This document shows, one piece after another, positions 33,198 through 40,630 of a stretch of DNA of 64,000 nt. This DNA is from a virus. The notes under the pieces are model-generated. The model had not been told where the DNA came from and did no database searches. It saw only the letters and a list, made by a program, of their open reading frames with translations. A program made the position numbers and the translations under genes. Position 1 is the first letter of the stretch; each line of letters starts with the position of its first letter. The stretch lies in IMG/VR virus record IMGVR_UViG_3300009448_000012, positions 1-64,000 of that record; one strand, 5' to 3'.

Positions 33198-33380
33198 TCA
33201 TTTCGACGGCATCCATTCAGATCGCGCGCGCGGCTGATGTGTCCAGCGGACCCAAGTCCACCAGATCAGTTCGAGCCGCACGAAGCGGGCGTAAAGCCGG
33301 ATGCGTCGCGGCGCCTGATCGACCAGTTCGAACAGGCAAGCGAGGAACATCAGGCTGTGACCTAAAGCGTTTCGAAACAT
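33198..33380 (-). CDS. Small basic aromatic protein, possibly membrane-associated
   Basis: A 60-residue protein with a hydrophobic start (ALGHSLMFLACLFELV) and a W/R-rich end (LELIWWTWVRWTHQPRARSE). Its ATG shares one base with the stop of the upstream 38-residue gene, so translation is coupled. The DNA coding for WWTW contains a 12-mer (CCAAGTCCACCA, 33252-33263) found twice more near 35.5 and 35.8 kb. Confidence 0.5.
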   Translation of the reverse strand: MFRNALGHSLMFLACLFELVDQAPRRIRLYARFVRLELIWWTWVRWTHQPRARSEWMPSK

Positions 33381-33496
33381 CAGTGGTAAACCCCTGTTAG
33401 CAACCAGCCCATGAAGCGGTCGTCGCGGCATGCGATGACGAACATGACCAGCGTCATCAGCACGACGGTCATGACGGTGATCTGGTTCGTGGTCAT
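33380..33496 (-). CDS. Very small membrane protein, 38 residues
   Basis: The product has a single span, MTVVLMTLVMFVIAC, followed by RDDRFMGWLL. A GGAG site precedes ATG 33496. It is joined to the next gene by a TGATG overlap. A hairpin with a U-run lies 25 bases upstream. Function unknown. Confidence 0.52.
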   Translation of the reverse strand: MTTNQITVMTVVLMTLVMFVIACRDDRFMGWLLTGVYH

Positions 33497-33514
33497 GTTC
33501 GAGTCTCCAGATGT

Positions 33515-33547
33515 GAAAAAGGGACGGTCGCGATACACGGCCGCCCC
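33515..33547 (-). terminator. Rho-independent terminator after the beta-barrel gene
   Basis: On the minus strand GGGGCGG (33547-33541) pairs with CCGTCCC (33527-33521), one wobble pair included, and is followed by TTTTTC. It lies 50 bases downstream of the beta-barrel gene stop and just upstream of the 33496 start. Confidence 0.6.
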
Positions 33548-33597
33548 TTCACTTCGGTCCGCCGCTTCGGCTTATGCCTGGGCTGACGGTCGCGACG

Positions 33598-34380
33598 TTA
33601 GAAGTTGTAGTTCAGACCGACCCGGACAACGTCCAGGTTCGCGTCGCCGTCGTGCGTGAAGGCGAAGCAGTCGACGCCCTTGGAACCGCCGAAGCTGTTC
33701 AAGTCGAATCGCTGCCATTCGCCGAACGCGGACAGGTGCTCGGTCAGCTTGACGTCGACGCCGCCACCAAAGGTGAACGCGGTGACGGTGTCGCTATAGC
33801 CCATGACGCTCACGGTCTCGCCGCCGAGCACGGGGCCGCCGATCGAGCCGTCGACCGAAATGTCGACCATGCCGACACCGACGAAGCCGTACACGCCGAC
33901 GCGCTCGATGACCTCGACGCCGCCCTTCAGCACGGCCGCCGCACGCCAATCGGAACCGACCGACAGCTTCCCGGTCGCATAGGTTTCGTCGACCTGACTG
34001 AAGTCGACCATCAGCACGGGGCCGCCATAGATGCGGCCGGCTTGGAACATATAGCCGCCGCGCAGACCACCGCCGATGCCCTTGTCACTGATGTCCGGCA
34101 GATTGCCGGCGATGCCGCCCTTCGTGCCGAAGTACTCGTTCAACGGCTTCTGGACCGAGCAGTTCGGGCAATCTTCCCAATTCATCGAGCCTTCGTGCTC
34201 GACGTCCAGGCGGTCCCAATTCACCGAAGCGCCGACGAAGAACCCGCCGAAGCTCGACTTCGAAACCTGATAGATCGCGGGCGCGTCGGCGCCGACGTCC
34301 TTGGTCGATCCGCGCAGGTCAGCAGCGCCGACCGACGTTGCGCCGGCGACGATCGCCAGCAAGGCATAGATAATTCGCAT
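33598..34380 (-). CDS. Outer-membrane beta-barrel protein, Omp25/Omp31-like
   Basis: A 260-residue protein that resembles bacterial outer-membrane proteins of Rhizobiales. It starts with a signal peptide (RIIYALLAIVAGATSVGAAD), then SSFGGFFVGASVNWDRLDVE, the usual first strand of these barrels. Alternating strands follow, such as GGGLRGGYMFQAGRIYGGPV and VTAFTFGGGVDVKLTEHLSA. It ends VRVGLNYNF, with the C-terminal phenylalanine used by the BAM complex. The 140-residue loop region includes a CPNC pair. A phage copy could change host receptor exposure and exclude superinfection; this is inference. Confidence 0.85.
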   Translation of the reverse strand: MRIIYALLAIVAGATSVGAADLRGSTKDVGADAPAIYQVSKSSFGGFFVGASVNWDRLDVEHEGSMNWEDCPNCSVQKPLNEYFGTKGGIAGNLPDISDKGIGGGLRGGYMFQAGRIYGGPVLMVDFSQVDETYATGKLSVGSDWRAAAVLKGGVEVIERVGVYGFVGVGMVDISVDGSIGGPVLGGETVSVMGYSDTVTAFTFGGGVDVKLTEHLSAFGEWQRFDLNSFGGSKGVDCFAFTHDGDANLDVVRVGLNYNF

Positions 34381-34441
34381 GCTTGTCTTTCCCCGTTTGA
34401 GCCACAGGACACAATGCCCCGTGATCATCCTTACGCACACT

Positions 34442-34651
34442 CTAACCCTTGTTGCGGTCCCCGTAAGCTTCGTCGGCGCGGTCGAGGTCGCTGGCGGCGC
34501 GCAGGTGTTGCGCGGCTTCACCATCGAGCCGATCGGCCTTCGCGGCGTCGCCCTGGTCGCGGGCGGTTTCCGCCTGCTTCTGGAGGTCGACCGCGTCGTT
34601 CACAAGCGCTTTGCTCGCCTGTCCTACGGGATGCGCATATTCGTCTGACAT
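34442..34651 (-). CDS. Small helical charged protein
   Basis: A 69-residue protein made of amphipathic helix rich in A, D, E, K and R (SKALVNDAVDLQKQAETARD; HLRAASDLDRADEAYGDRNK). It lies after a strong hairpin-plus-U-run terminator (34671-34715). Function unknown. Confidence 0.58.
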   Translation of the reverse strand: MSDEYAHPVGQASKALVNDAVDLQKQAETARDQGDAAKADRLDGEAAQHLRAASDLDRADEAYGDRNKG

Positions 34652-34670
34652 CGGTGTTCGTCCTAGTGAA

Positions 34671-34715
34671 GAAAAATCCCGGCCGGGAGATGCAAGCAGG
34701 GCGTGACCGGCCGGG
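34671..34715 (-). terminator. Rho-independent terminator
   Basis: On the minus strand CCCGGCCGG (34715-34707) pairs perfectly with CCGGCCGGG (34686-34678) around a 20-base loop and is followed by ATTTTTC. It lies 25 bases before ATG 34651, so it could also act as an attenuator. Confidence 0.62.
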
Positions 34716-34748
34716 TCGGGCTTTGGAGAATGCCCACGCCCGCTTGTT

Positions 34749-34955
34749 CTATGAGTCGTCGGTGCAGATCTCGACGATCGGTCCTTCGACCACGTCTTCG
34801 CCTCCGTTGTCGGCGGTCAGATACCGCCCGGCCGGCGAGAATAGGAAGCCGCTCACGGCCGCCAGTCGCCCGGCGTCGGCGTCATAAGCTACGACGGTTG
34901 CGTCCGGCGGATACTGCTTCAGCTTCTCGATCAGGTTGGCGACCGTGGTCATCAT
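34749..34955 (-). CDS. Small hypothetical protein
   Basis: A 68-residue protein: TVANLIEKLKQYPPDATVVA is a pattern common in short phage proteins that read as a helix followed by a strand (VVAYDAD). It overlaps the upstream gene by four bases and ends 34 bases before the terminator. Confidence 0.62.
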   Translation of the reverse strand: MMTTVANLIEKLKQYPPDATVVAYDADAGRLAAVSGFLFSPAGRYLTADNGGEDVVEGPIVEICTDDS

Positions 34956-35134
34956 TCGGCGTCCGGTTTCGGCATCACGTTGTCGACGACGTGCCGGACT
35001 TCGTCAACGGCCTGTTCCGCATGCGCGATCGCGATCGCCGCGCTGTCCGGCTTGTCGTTCGCCGTGTCGCGAAGCGCTTGGCTCGTGTGGTCGGCGAGGT
35101 CGGATAAGGCGTCGTCCAGGCGTTCTTTGTTCAT
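34952..35134 (-). CDS. Small acidic helical protein
   Basis: A 60-residue protein (NKERLDDALSDLADHTSQAL; AIAHAEQAVDEVRHVVDNVM), entirely helical by composition. It follows an imperfect 11-base hairpin at 35159-35187. Function unknown. Confidence 0.58.
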   Translation of the reverse strand: MNKERLDDALSDLADHTSQALRDTANDKPDSAAIAIAHAEQAVDEVRHVVDNVMPKPDAE

Positions 35135-35158
35135 GTCGGTTTTCCGGGTGAAGGGGAC

Positions 35159-35187
35159 GGCGCCGACCGTTGCTAGCGGTCGACGCC
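35159..35187 (-). promoter_or_regulatory. Leader hairpin
   Basis: GGCGCCGACCG (35159-35169) pairs with CGGTCGACGCC (35177-35187) with one C-A mismatch, upstream of the start at 35134. Confidence 0.45.
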
Positions 35188-35200
35188 TGGGGGGACAACC

Positions 35201-35461
35201 TTAAAAAAGGGACAGTTGCAATTGCACCGGCCGCGTCGAGCGCTCGGCGATGTAGGCTTTCGCGATCTCGATCCGACGCGCTCGTTCTTCGGCGCGGTAC
35301 ACGATCAGATCATTTTCAATCTTGGTCCATTTGGCGTGGTCAGCTTCGGCTTTCGACTTCGTCCGAAAGGTCATGCAGTAGTATTCGTTTGCGATCTTCT
35401 TCGGATGCGTCGTGATTTTTCCGCTCACGAACCAGTAGCTACCACGTTTTTCGATTTGCAT
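35201..35461 (-). CDS. Small beta-alpha domain protein
   Basis: An 86-residue protein. RGSYWFVSGKITTHPKKIAN then YYCMTFRTKSKAEADHAKW fits the W/F-x-I strands plus F-x-T-x-x-x-A helix plan seen in many right-arm proteins of this phage. The C-terminal helix is basic. A perfect 10-base hairpin lies upstream (35499-35524). Function unknown. Confidence 0.62.
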   Translation of the reverse strand: MQIEKRGSYWFVSGKITTHPKKIANEYYCMTFRTKSKAEADHAKWTKIENDLIVYRAEERARRIEIAKAYIAERSTRPVQLQLSLF

Positions 35462-35498
35462 GTCTCATTCTCCAGTAGTTCGCAACGCCCTAGTTGGT

Positions 35499-35524
35499 GG
35501 ACTTGGGTCTGGGGACCCAAGTCC
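35499..35524 (-). promoter_or_regulatory. Leader hairpin
   Basis: GGACTTGGGT (35499-35508) pairs perfectly with ACCCAAGTCC (35515-35524) around a six-base loop, without a U-run, upstream of the start at 35461. Confidence 0.5.
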
Positions 35525-35531
35525 TAGTCGG

Positions 35532-35783
35532 TTACAGCTTGCAGTCGGGTGCGGGCTGATCCGGCTTTTGTTGTTCAGCTTTAAGCTTTTCTTCGAGGCG
35601 CTTTTTCATGAACTCACCGTAAACGGCGAGGACTTTTAATCCGACGTAACTGATAACGAAGCCAATCATTATCGTTCCGAGGACATCGCCTTTCGTGCAA
35701 CTCGCCGGCGACTTCGTTTCGGCTTGCGCCGGGACGACAATCAATTGCGCGGCGATGATTGCTGCGAAGATTTTCTTAAGCAT
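35532..35783 (-). CDS. Signal-peptide membrane protein
   Basis: An 83-residue protein with a signal peptide (KKIFAAIIAAQLIVVPAQAE), a second hydrophobic span (VLGTIMIGFVISYVGLKVLA), and a charged tail (MKKRLEEKLKAEQQKPDQPA). The periplasmic loop has one cysteine and the tail another. It is the first larger gene after promoter P35.95. Function unknown. Confidence 0.6.
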   Translation of the reverse strand: MLKKIFAAIIAAQLIVVPAQAETKSPASCTKGDVLGTIMIGFVISYVGLKVLAVYGEFMKKRLEEKLKAEQQKPDQPAPDCKL

Positions 35784-35804
35784 CACACATTCTCCATTTT
35801 GCGT

Positions 35805-35820
35805 TCCGGGGAACCCCGGA
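35805..35820 (-). promoter_or_regulatory. Palindrome containing GGGGAACCCC
   Basis: TCCGGGGAACCCCGGA is a perfect palindrome, 22 bases before ATG 35783. Its core is the same decamer found in the leader cassettes at 44.8-51.3 kb, but here the ribosome site (TGGAG) is separate from it. Confidence 0.5.
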
Positions 35821-35942
35821 CCGGATGGAACCAAGTCCACCAAGTAAGGCGTTGCTTGTTTCTTTGGCAGCTTTCCGTTCCAACGTTTGTTAGACTGCGC
35901 TTGGAACGGTAAAGGATCAGTGGGGCCTGTCTTCTGATTACT

Positions 35943-35971
35943 AATGTATGCTCACTTGTGCTCACCGTCAA
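35943..35971 (-). promoter_or_regulatory. Promoter P35.95 with direct-repeat operator
   Basis: On the minus strand TTGACG (35971-35966), a 17-base spacer, and TACATT (35948-35943). The spacer contains TGAGC twice at a 10-base period. It reads toward 35783 and overlaps the stop of the 35968 gene. Confidence 0.62.
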
Positions 35972-36075
35972 TAGAAAAACGAACGATTTTTCATTAAATC
36001 GACGATTATTGTTCCGACGATGAACGTCCAGATGATCACAGCGGCGGCGATGCTTGATCGAACGTGTCTAGGCAT
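35968..36075 (-). CDS. Very small membrane protein, 35 residues
   Basis: The product has one span, SIAAAVIIWTFIVGTIIVDL, between basic ends. AAGG lies seven bases before ATG 36075, and a hairpin (36094-36122) precedes it. Its TGA lies inside the -35 box of the next promoter. Function unknown. Confidence 0.5.
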   Translation of the reverse strand: MPRHVRSSIAAAVIIWTFIVGTIIVDLMKNRSFFY

Positions 36076-36093
36076 TGATTAACCTTGGAAAAT

Positions 36094-36122
36094 GGTCGTG
36101 CCGACCGATCATCGACACGACC
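36094..36122 (-). promoter_or_regulatory. Leader hairpin overlapping a 12-mer variant
   Basis: GGTCGTG (36094-36100) pairs with CACGACC (36116-36122). The last bases run into CCCTGTGATTAT (36121-36132), a two-mismatch relative of the polar 12-mer. Confidence 0.42.
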
Positions 36123-36128
36123 CTGTGA

Positions 36129-39100
36129 TTATTCCCCGCGTTTCGCGGCTTCGAGGTTTTCCAGCGCGGCCGTGATCTGATCACGGACATCGTTGAGCAG
36201 TTTGTAAGGATCGACGCCCACGCCGGCGGCGTCGATGTTGGTCTTGATCAGCTTCAGGTCAGCTTCGACGCCGCGCATCAGCTCGCGCCATTGCTTGATC
36301 ACGACGGTCTTAAGCGACGGCGCGGCCGCCGGCTTGGGACGGTTCTCCGGATCGAGCGACCGCGCCTTGACGACGCCTTCAGCCGTGCGGTGCGTGACGC
36401 CGCCGGCGATCTTCTTCCACGCCTTGCCCGTCCAGGTGTAAACGTCGGTCAGGTTGTTTCCGATGTCGCGGATCTCGCATGCGCCGACCTCGGTCCCGGC
36501 GTCGATCGGCACGGCGCCGGGATGAATGACCGCTTCGACTTCCTTCCACGTCAGGTCGTCGACCAGCCGATCGACGACGCCGGTGTTTTTCCATTCATCG
36601 ACCGCGTAAAGCCCGTCACCGGTCGAGACGGTGAACTTCACGCTGAACGTGCTGGTCGGTGACGGCTCGACCTCATCAGGCATGTCGACGTCGACCGCGT
36701 CGCCGGCGCGCGGCGGCGCGGTCAGGACGAACCCCTTAGCGGCCCAACGCTCGATCTGTTCTTCCGTGGGTGCGGCGAGCCGGGACACGTCGCCCATTCG
36801 TTGCGCCGCCTGTGCGACCAGCTCGACCGCGTCCCAATAGGTCGCCGAGACCGGGAAATTCTCGCCGCGCATGGTCAGCCATTGCCCCTTGGTCGCGCTC
36901 CAGCGTTGGACGCTCCAGCCGCCGGCGGGCTCGATCAGGTTCGGCATGATCCGAAACGTGCCTTCGTGCTCGGGAACGTTGGTCCCGACCGGCATGGTCA
37001 CGGTTTCGATGCGAACCGGCGGCTGTTGCGCGACGCTGGCGGCGTAAATCTGGTCGAAGGTCTCGGTCGGCGGGACATGCGCCGCGACGTTTGCGTGTGG
37101 CGGTTGTTCGGGCTGGTCAGCCTGCATCGTGCAATCCAGTGCGTGTTGACGGCGCCGGGCTTCCGAAAGCTGTTCAGCGACGTCGGCGAAGTGTTGGGGG
37201 TGTCGTTTCAGGTAGTGGATCGCGTCCGCCCGGTGGGCACTGTTCCCTTGCTGCTCGCCGCCGTTGGGTCCCTCGCCGGTGTGGCGAAGGTGATGATCGA
37301 GCGCTTCGAGACACGACAGGGCGGTCGCGATCGCGTGGCGGCCGTCCTGAAACCGGTTGGGCTTCGGCACGTCGCCGATCGGCGTCGTCCGCGTGGCGAT
37401 CGCCAGCGCTTCGTCGATCAGCTCGATCGCGCTCGGGACATATCGCGATATCATGCTGTCACCGCGCAGGCGGCGAAGGACCTCGGCGACCGCATCGAGG
37501 CGCGTGTTATTCGCCTCGATCATGCCGTCGCGAGCATCGACCGGTTCATCGTTGATCACGCTCACGGTTTGGTCGCTGATGATTTCGTCGATCAGCACCA
37601 TCGCCGAGCCGATCGCCGGGTCGTCGCTCCGGACACTATTCAGGATCTCGATCACGCGGGTCAGCCGGCGGACCGTCAGACCATCAGGTTCGTCGGCGAA
37701 TGGTTGCAAGCCTTGCAAGCCGCGATAGATCGTGTTTTCCGACCAGCCGGCCGCGACCAGCCTGGAGACGATCGTGTTCAGCGCGGCCGTTGCGTGGCTG
37801 TCGCGTCTCCATCCGAGGACCGCGCGGCACTGCTCGGCGAACGCGGTCAGTTCGGGACTATCCATTTTCCAGATCAAGCCGGTGTCCTGACCGTTCGGGT
37901 CGAGGATGCGGCGCGGCAGATCGTAACCAGGCGAAGCGCTGGCGATCTCGTTTTCACCGCGAACGATCGTGATCGCCTGACCGACCCTGTGACCATATTT
38001 CACGATCTCGCCTTCGGCCTCGGCGACGGTGTCGAACTGGCGCCATGGCCACAGCTCCGGCTCGCATTCCGATATCACCGCCGACCAATGTCCGCCGACC
38101 GGTGTCGCGCGCCAGCGCTCGATCTCGAACATGCCGTTCGTCGACGACTGGCGGACATGAAACGCACCGTCCATGATCCCGGCGACGGTCTCGGCGTCCT
38201 CGCCGGTGAGCAGTGCCGGCACATCGTCGGCGCTGATCAGCTCGACCGCGTAAGGGGCTTGTTCGCTGGACCAGTCGCCGAACGCTTGGATCGCCGAGGC
38301 GCGCGTATCGAACGACCTCGACAGCACGCGGTACATGACCGGGAAGCCGGTTTTCTTGTGAATGGCGGACCAGCCTTCGACGTCGTCGTGGATGAAGAAG
38401 AACCACAATCCGTTGTAGGGCGATTGCTGGATCTGAAACATCACCGGCGTCGGCTCGACCGCGATGTCGAAGTCGGGACCATTGGCGCCACGGAACGCGC
38501 TGATCGCGCGAAGCGCCTGTTCGCGGCTGACGAAGGTCGTCGGGCGAAGCGACGGTTCATCCGAGATACGCACGACCCGCTTGTCATAGCCGTCGTAAGG
38601 CGCGCCGATCCAAACGTATCCGCCTTGGTCGAGCCGCTGAATCAACCAGGACCCGGCGGCGTTCAGCACGATCCGCGCGGTCACGGTCGGGCGGGCGGGC
38701 ACATCGCGCGGCGAGGCGGGCGGCGTCGGTGTCATAGGCGGTTCGCCGGCGGGCTGGTTGTCGGCGATCCATTTTTCCGGCAAGCCGCTGATCCCCACGG
38801 TCAGCGGCACGTCGAGCATGAAGCGGTCTTTCATGCCGATCCGCGCGGCGTATCCGTGGATCGCCTTTTCGGTCGCTTCGTAGTTCGACCGAACCAGCAA
38901 GCCGTCGACCATGATGGTCCACCAGTTGCCGGCAAGGTCCTGTTGCTGGATCGCGCAGTCGGTGTTGATCATGCTTTTATCGCCGGCGCGCGAGAACCGC
39001 ACGATCCGGAACAGCTTGTCGGGACCCTGGACGATCGGCGCGTGATCGCCGGGAAGGAAGACCATCACGCCGGTTTTCGCCTTCGTCGCGGCGCGGTGTT

Positions 39101-39269
39101 TCTCGATCGCGGCGAGCGCGGCCGGGCTATCGGGGAAGGTTCCCGACAGCACGCTGTCGCTGTGCGGCGGGACCCAAACGCCGGCGGCGTTCCGTTGCTC
39201 GATCGCGATGGCGTAAGTCACCGGATCGCCGATCGGCTTGATCCGATATTCCTCGGTGTGCTGTGTCAT
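36129..39269 (-). CDS. Large modular protein with repeated strand-helix domains
   Basis: A 1046-residue protein of unknown function and the longest in the window. It contains about six copies of a 60-90-residue module with a first strand such as FRIVRF, ARIVL, FQIQQS, FHVRQS, FRIMPN or FSVKF, a tryptophan strand (WSVQRWSATKGQWLTM; FEIERWRATPVGGHWSAV), and a helix. Between modules 5 and 6 lies a helical region (about 490-720). The C-terminus is a coiled coil. The same module occurs singly in small neighbouring genes. It overlaps the upstream gene by four bases. It could be an injected internal protein or a host-interaction scaffold; both are guesses. Confidence 0.78.
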   Translation of the reverse strand: MTQHTEEYRIKPIGDPVTYAIAIEQRNAAGVWVPPHSDSVLSGTFPDSPAALAAIEKHRAATKAKTGVMVFLPGDHAPIVQGPDKLFRIVRFSRAGDKSMINTDCAIQQQDLAGNWWTIMVDGLLVRSNYEATEKAIHGYAARIGMKDRFMLDVPLTVGISGLPEKWIADNQPAGEPPMTPTPPASPRDVPARPTVTARIVLNAAGSWLIQRLDQGGYVWIGAPYDGYDKRVVRISDEPSLRPTTFVSREQALRAISAFRGANGPDFDIAVEPTPVMFQIQQSPYNGLWFFFIHDDVEGWSAIHKKTGFPVMYRVLSRSFDTRASAIQAFGDWSSEQAPYAVELISADDVPALLTGEDAETVAGIMDGAFHVRQSSTNGMFEIERWRATPVGGHWSAVISECEPELWPWRQFDTVAEAEGEIVKYGHRVGQAITIVRGENEIASASPGYDLPRRILDPNGQDTGLIWKMDSPELTAFAEQCRAVLGWRRDSHATAALNTIVSRLVAAGWSENTIYRGLQGLQPFADEPDGLTVRRLTRVIEILNSVRSDDPAIGSAMVLIDEIISDQTVSVINDEPVDARDGMIEANNTRLDAVAEVLRRLRGDSMISRYVPSAIELIDEALAIATRTTPIGDVPKPNRFQDGRHAIATALSCLEALDHHLRHTGEGPNGGEQQGNSAHRADAIHYLKRHPQHFADVAEQLSEARRRQHALDCTMQADQPEQPPHANVAAHVPPTETFDQIYAASVAQQPPVRIETVTMPVGTNVPEHEGTFRIMPNLIEPAGGWSVQRWSATKGQWLTMRGENFPVSATYWDAVELVAQAAQRMGDVSRLAAPTEEQIERWAAKGFVLTAPPRAGDAVDVDMPDEVEPSPTSTFSVKFTVSTGDGLYAVDEWKNTGVVDRLVDDLTWKEVEAVIHPGAVPIDAGTEVGACEIRDIGNNLTDVYTWTGKAWKKIAGGVTHRTAEGVVKARSLDPENRPKPAAAPSLKTVVIKQWRELMRGVEADLKLIKTNIDAAGVGVDPYKLLNDVRDQITAALENLEAAKRGE
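37985..37996 (+). repeat. Polar 12-mer, copy 7
   Basis: Antisense to the 1046-residue gene, in a second codon phase (Y-G-H-R). Confidence 0.7.
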
Positions 39270-39622
39270 AGGTCCTCATTGGGCAGGGTATCGCGAAAGT
39301 CTTCGTGCTGTTCGCCGTCCAGGCGGATGTGACGGGCGTTCTCGCACGTCATCATCTGGATTCGCAGGGGGATGTTATTCCCCTGGTTGATCTGGTTCAT
39401 CAGCCAACCGACGCAATGAACCTGTTCCTCGGTGTCGTGCTGGTGGCATCCCATGGCGACGATGATGCCGCCGGGCGTGTGCGAGGCGCCGGGCTCGGCG
39501 ATCGTGCATAACAACGCCCGGTGAAGGTCCTCGGAATAGCCGTCCGGGATCTCGCGCGGATCGGTCGTGACCTTCCACGGGCACTTGTCGCACTGGTGGA
39601 GCCGCTTCAGTTTCCAGGTCAT
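39266..39622 (-). CDS. DUF6283-like cysteine-rich protein
   Basis: A 118-residue protein. CDKCPWKVTTDPREIPDGYS, then AMGCHQ and VHCVGWLMNQINQGNNIPLR, match the DUF6283 pattern of CxxCPWR, a C-H pair and CxGWL. The cysteines and histidines probably bind zinc. Function of the family is unknown. The stop overlaps the start of the 1046-residue gene. Confidence 0.66.
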   Translation of the reverse strand: MTWKLKRLHQCDKCPWKVTTDPREIPDGYSEDLHRALLCTIAEPGASHTPGGIIVAMGCHQHDTEEQVHCVGWLMNQINQGNNIPLRIQMMTCENARHIRLDGEQHEDFRDTLPNEDL

Positions 39623-40041
39623 CAGAACACCAGCATGCCGACCGTGAAGGACACGACTGCCGTGATCACGAACCACGCGGCCGGATGGATCGCGCGCAGC
39701 ACGGCGCCGACGATCGACCAGTCGTCATGATCGAACACGCTCGACCGGAACGCGGCCGCGCGCGGCGAGCGGTTCAACCGGTTCAGAAACCGCGCGACGT
39801 TGCGCGCGTCGCGGGCGGCCGCCTCGCTCACGGCCGCGCCGAATTCGCGCAAGGCGTCGGCGAGGACCCGCATTTCGTCGGCGGTCGAGCGGCTGACCGG
39901 CTTCAGCCCTTGGCATTCAGGCGGCACAGGCTGACCCTGTGACCATCCTTGCTCGATCGCGCATCCATAGGACGCGGGACAGCCTTCAGCCGGGCACATG
40001 TGCCCTTCACGGCGCGTGCAATGCCAGCCTGGAAAGTTCAT
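39622..40041 (-). CDS. Cysteine-rich, C-terminally anchored membrane protein
   Basis: A 139-residue protein. The N-terminus has five cysteines and histidines within 35 residues (CTRREGHMCPAEGCPASYGC), the middle is an alanine-rich helix, and the C-terminus a span (IHPAAWFVITAVVSFTVGML). It should be anchored by the tail with the cysteine head in the cytoplasm. An antisense exact copy of the polar 12-mer lies at 39935-39946. Function unknown. Confidence 0.6.
   Translation of the reverse strand: MNFPGWHCTRREGHMCPAEGCPASYGCAIEQGWSQGQPVPPECQGLKPVSRSTADEMRVLADALREFGAAVSEAAARDARNVARFLNRLNRSPRAAAFRSSVFDHDDWSIVGAVLRAIHPAAWFVITAVVSFTVGMLVF
39935..39946 (+). repeat. Polar 12-mer, copy 8
   Basis: Antisense to the gene 39622-40041, in a third codon phase (W-S-Q-G). 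Confidence 0.7.
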
Positions 40042-40226
40042 GGGCGGGTTCTCCGTAAGCTTTGAATGATCGACGCCGCGTCCGCCATGATGCCGGCGAC
40101 GACGTTCGGCGCGTAAGGGATGTCGTCGACCACGGTGTCGAGCAGTTCGGTCAGGACGTGGTCGACCGTCTTTCGGCTGATCCGCATGGGACCGCGTTCC
40201 GCCTGCTTTTGCCTGACCGTGGTCAT
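40038..40226 (-). CDS. Small hypothetical protein
   Basis: A 62-residue basic protein with a helical centre (SRKTVDHVLTELLDTVVDDI; VVAGIMADAASIIQSL). Four-base overlaps link it to both neighbours. Longer forms starting upstream are possible but lack a better ribosome site. Confidence 0.58.
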   Translation of the reverse strand: MTTVRQKQAERGPMRISRKTVDHVLTELLDTVVDDIPYAPNVVAGIMADAASIIQSLRRTRP

Positions 40227-40630
40227 GCGGGTCGCTCCGGCAAGGCTTGAGCGCGCGCCCATTGGTCCCGCCAATAGCTGATCTCGTTGCGAAGGAAGGC
40301 TTCGTCGGTCAGCATGCGCGGGTCGGCTCGACGCCGGGTTATTTCCGCTCGACCGGCGTCGGTCATCTTCTCGCGAAACTGCTCGATCAGCGCGTCGAAG
40401 TCCTCGATCGTGACGGACGCCGGCTTACCGGGCTCCACCTTCACGAACGCCCGCACGGCGCGATAACCGAACTTCGTCGCATAGTTCGTCGTCACCGGGC
40501 GCTTACCGCGCAGCACGTCCGAGACGTCGCCGGCGTGCATGCGGTTGTCGACCGCCCATTTCGTCATTGACTTGCCGCTGGCCGCGATGCCGGCGCGGAT
40601 GATCTGCCGCATCTCGTCTTCGCTGATCAT
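40223..40630 (-). CDS. XRE-like DNA-binding protein
   Basis: A 135-residue protein with a Cro/CI-type helix-turn-helix at residues about 18-45: SGKSMTKWAVDNRMHAGDVS followed by DVLRGKRPVT. The recognition helix would be AGDVSDVLRG. The C-terminal half is a helical, charged domain. It is the clearest regulator candidate in the window and could bind the GCTCA-N5-GCTCA operators, but nothing proves that. It is co-transcribed with the small membrane and helical genes around it. Confidence 0.68.
   Translation of the reverse strand: MISEDEMRQIIRAGIAASGKSMTKWAVDNRMHAGDVSDVLRGKRPVTTNYATKFGYRAVRAFVKVEPGKPASVTIEDFDALIEQFREKMTDAGRAEITRRRADPRMLTDEAFLRNEISYWRDQWARAQALPERPA

Noticed and set aside
36801-39332. 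An 843-codon open frame on the plus strand, antisense to the 1046-residue gene
   Set aside because: It is the mirror of a GC-rich coding frame, has arginine-heavy low-information sequence, no ribosome site and no domain pattern. The minus-strand frame has repeated modules and overlaps its neighbour in the usual way.
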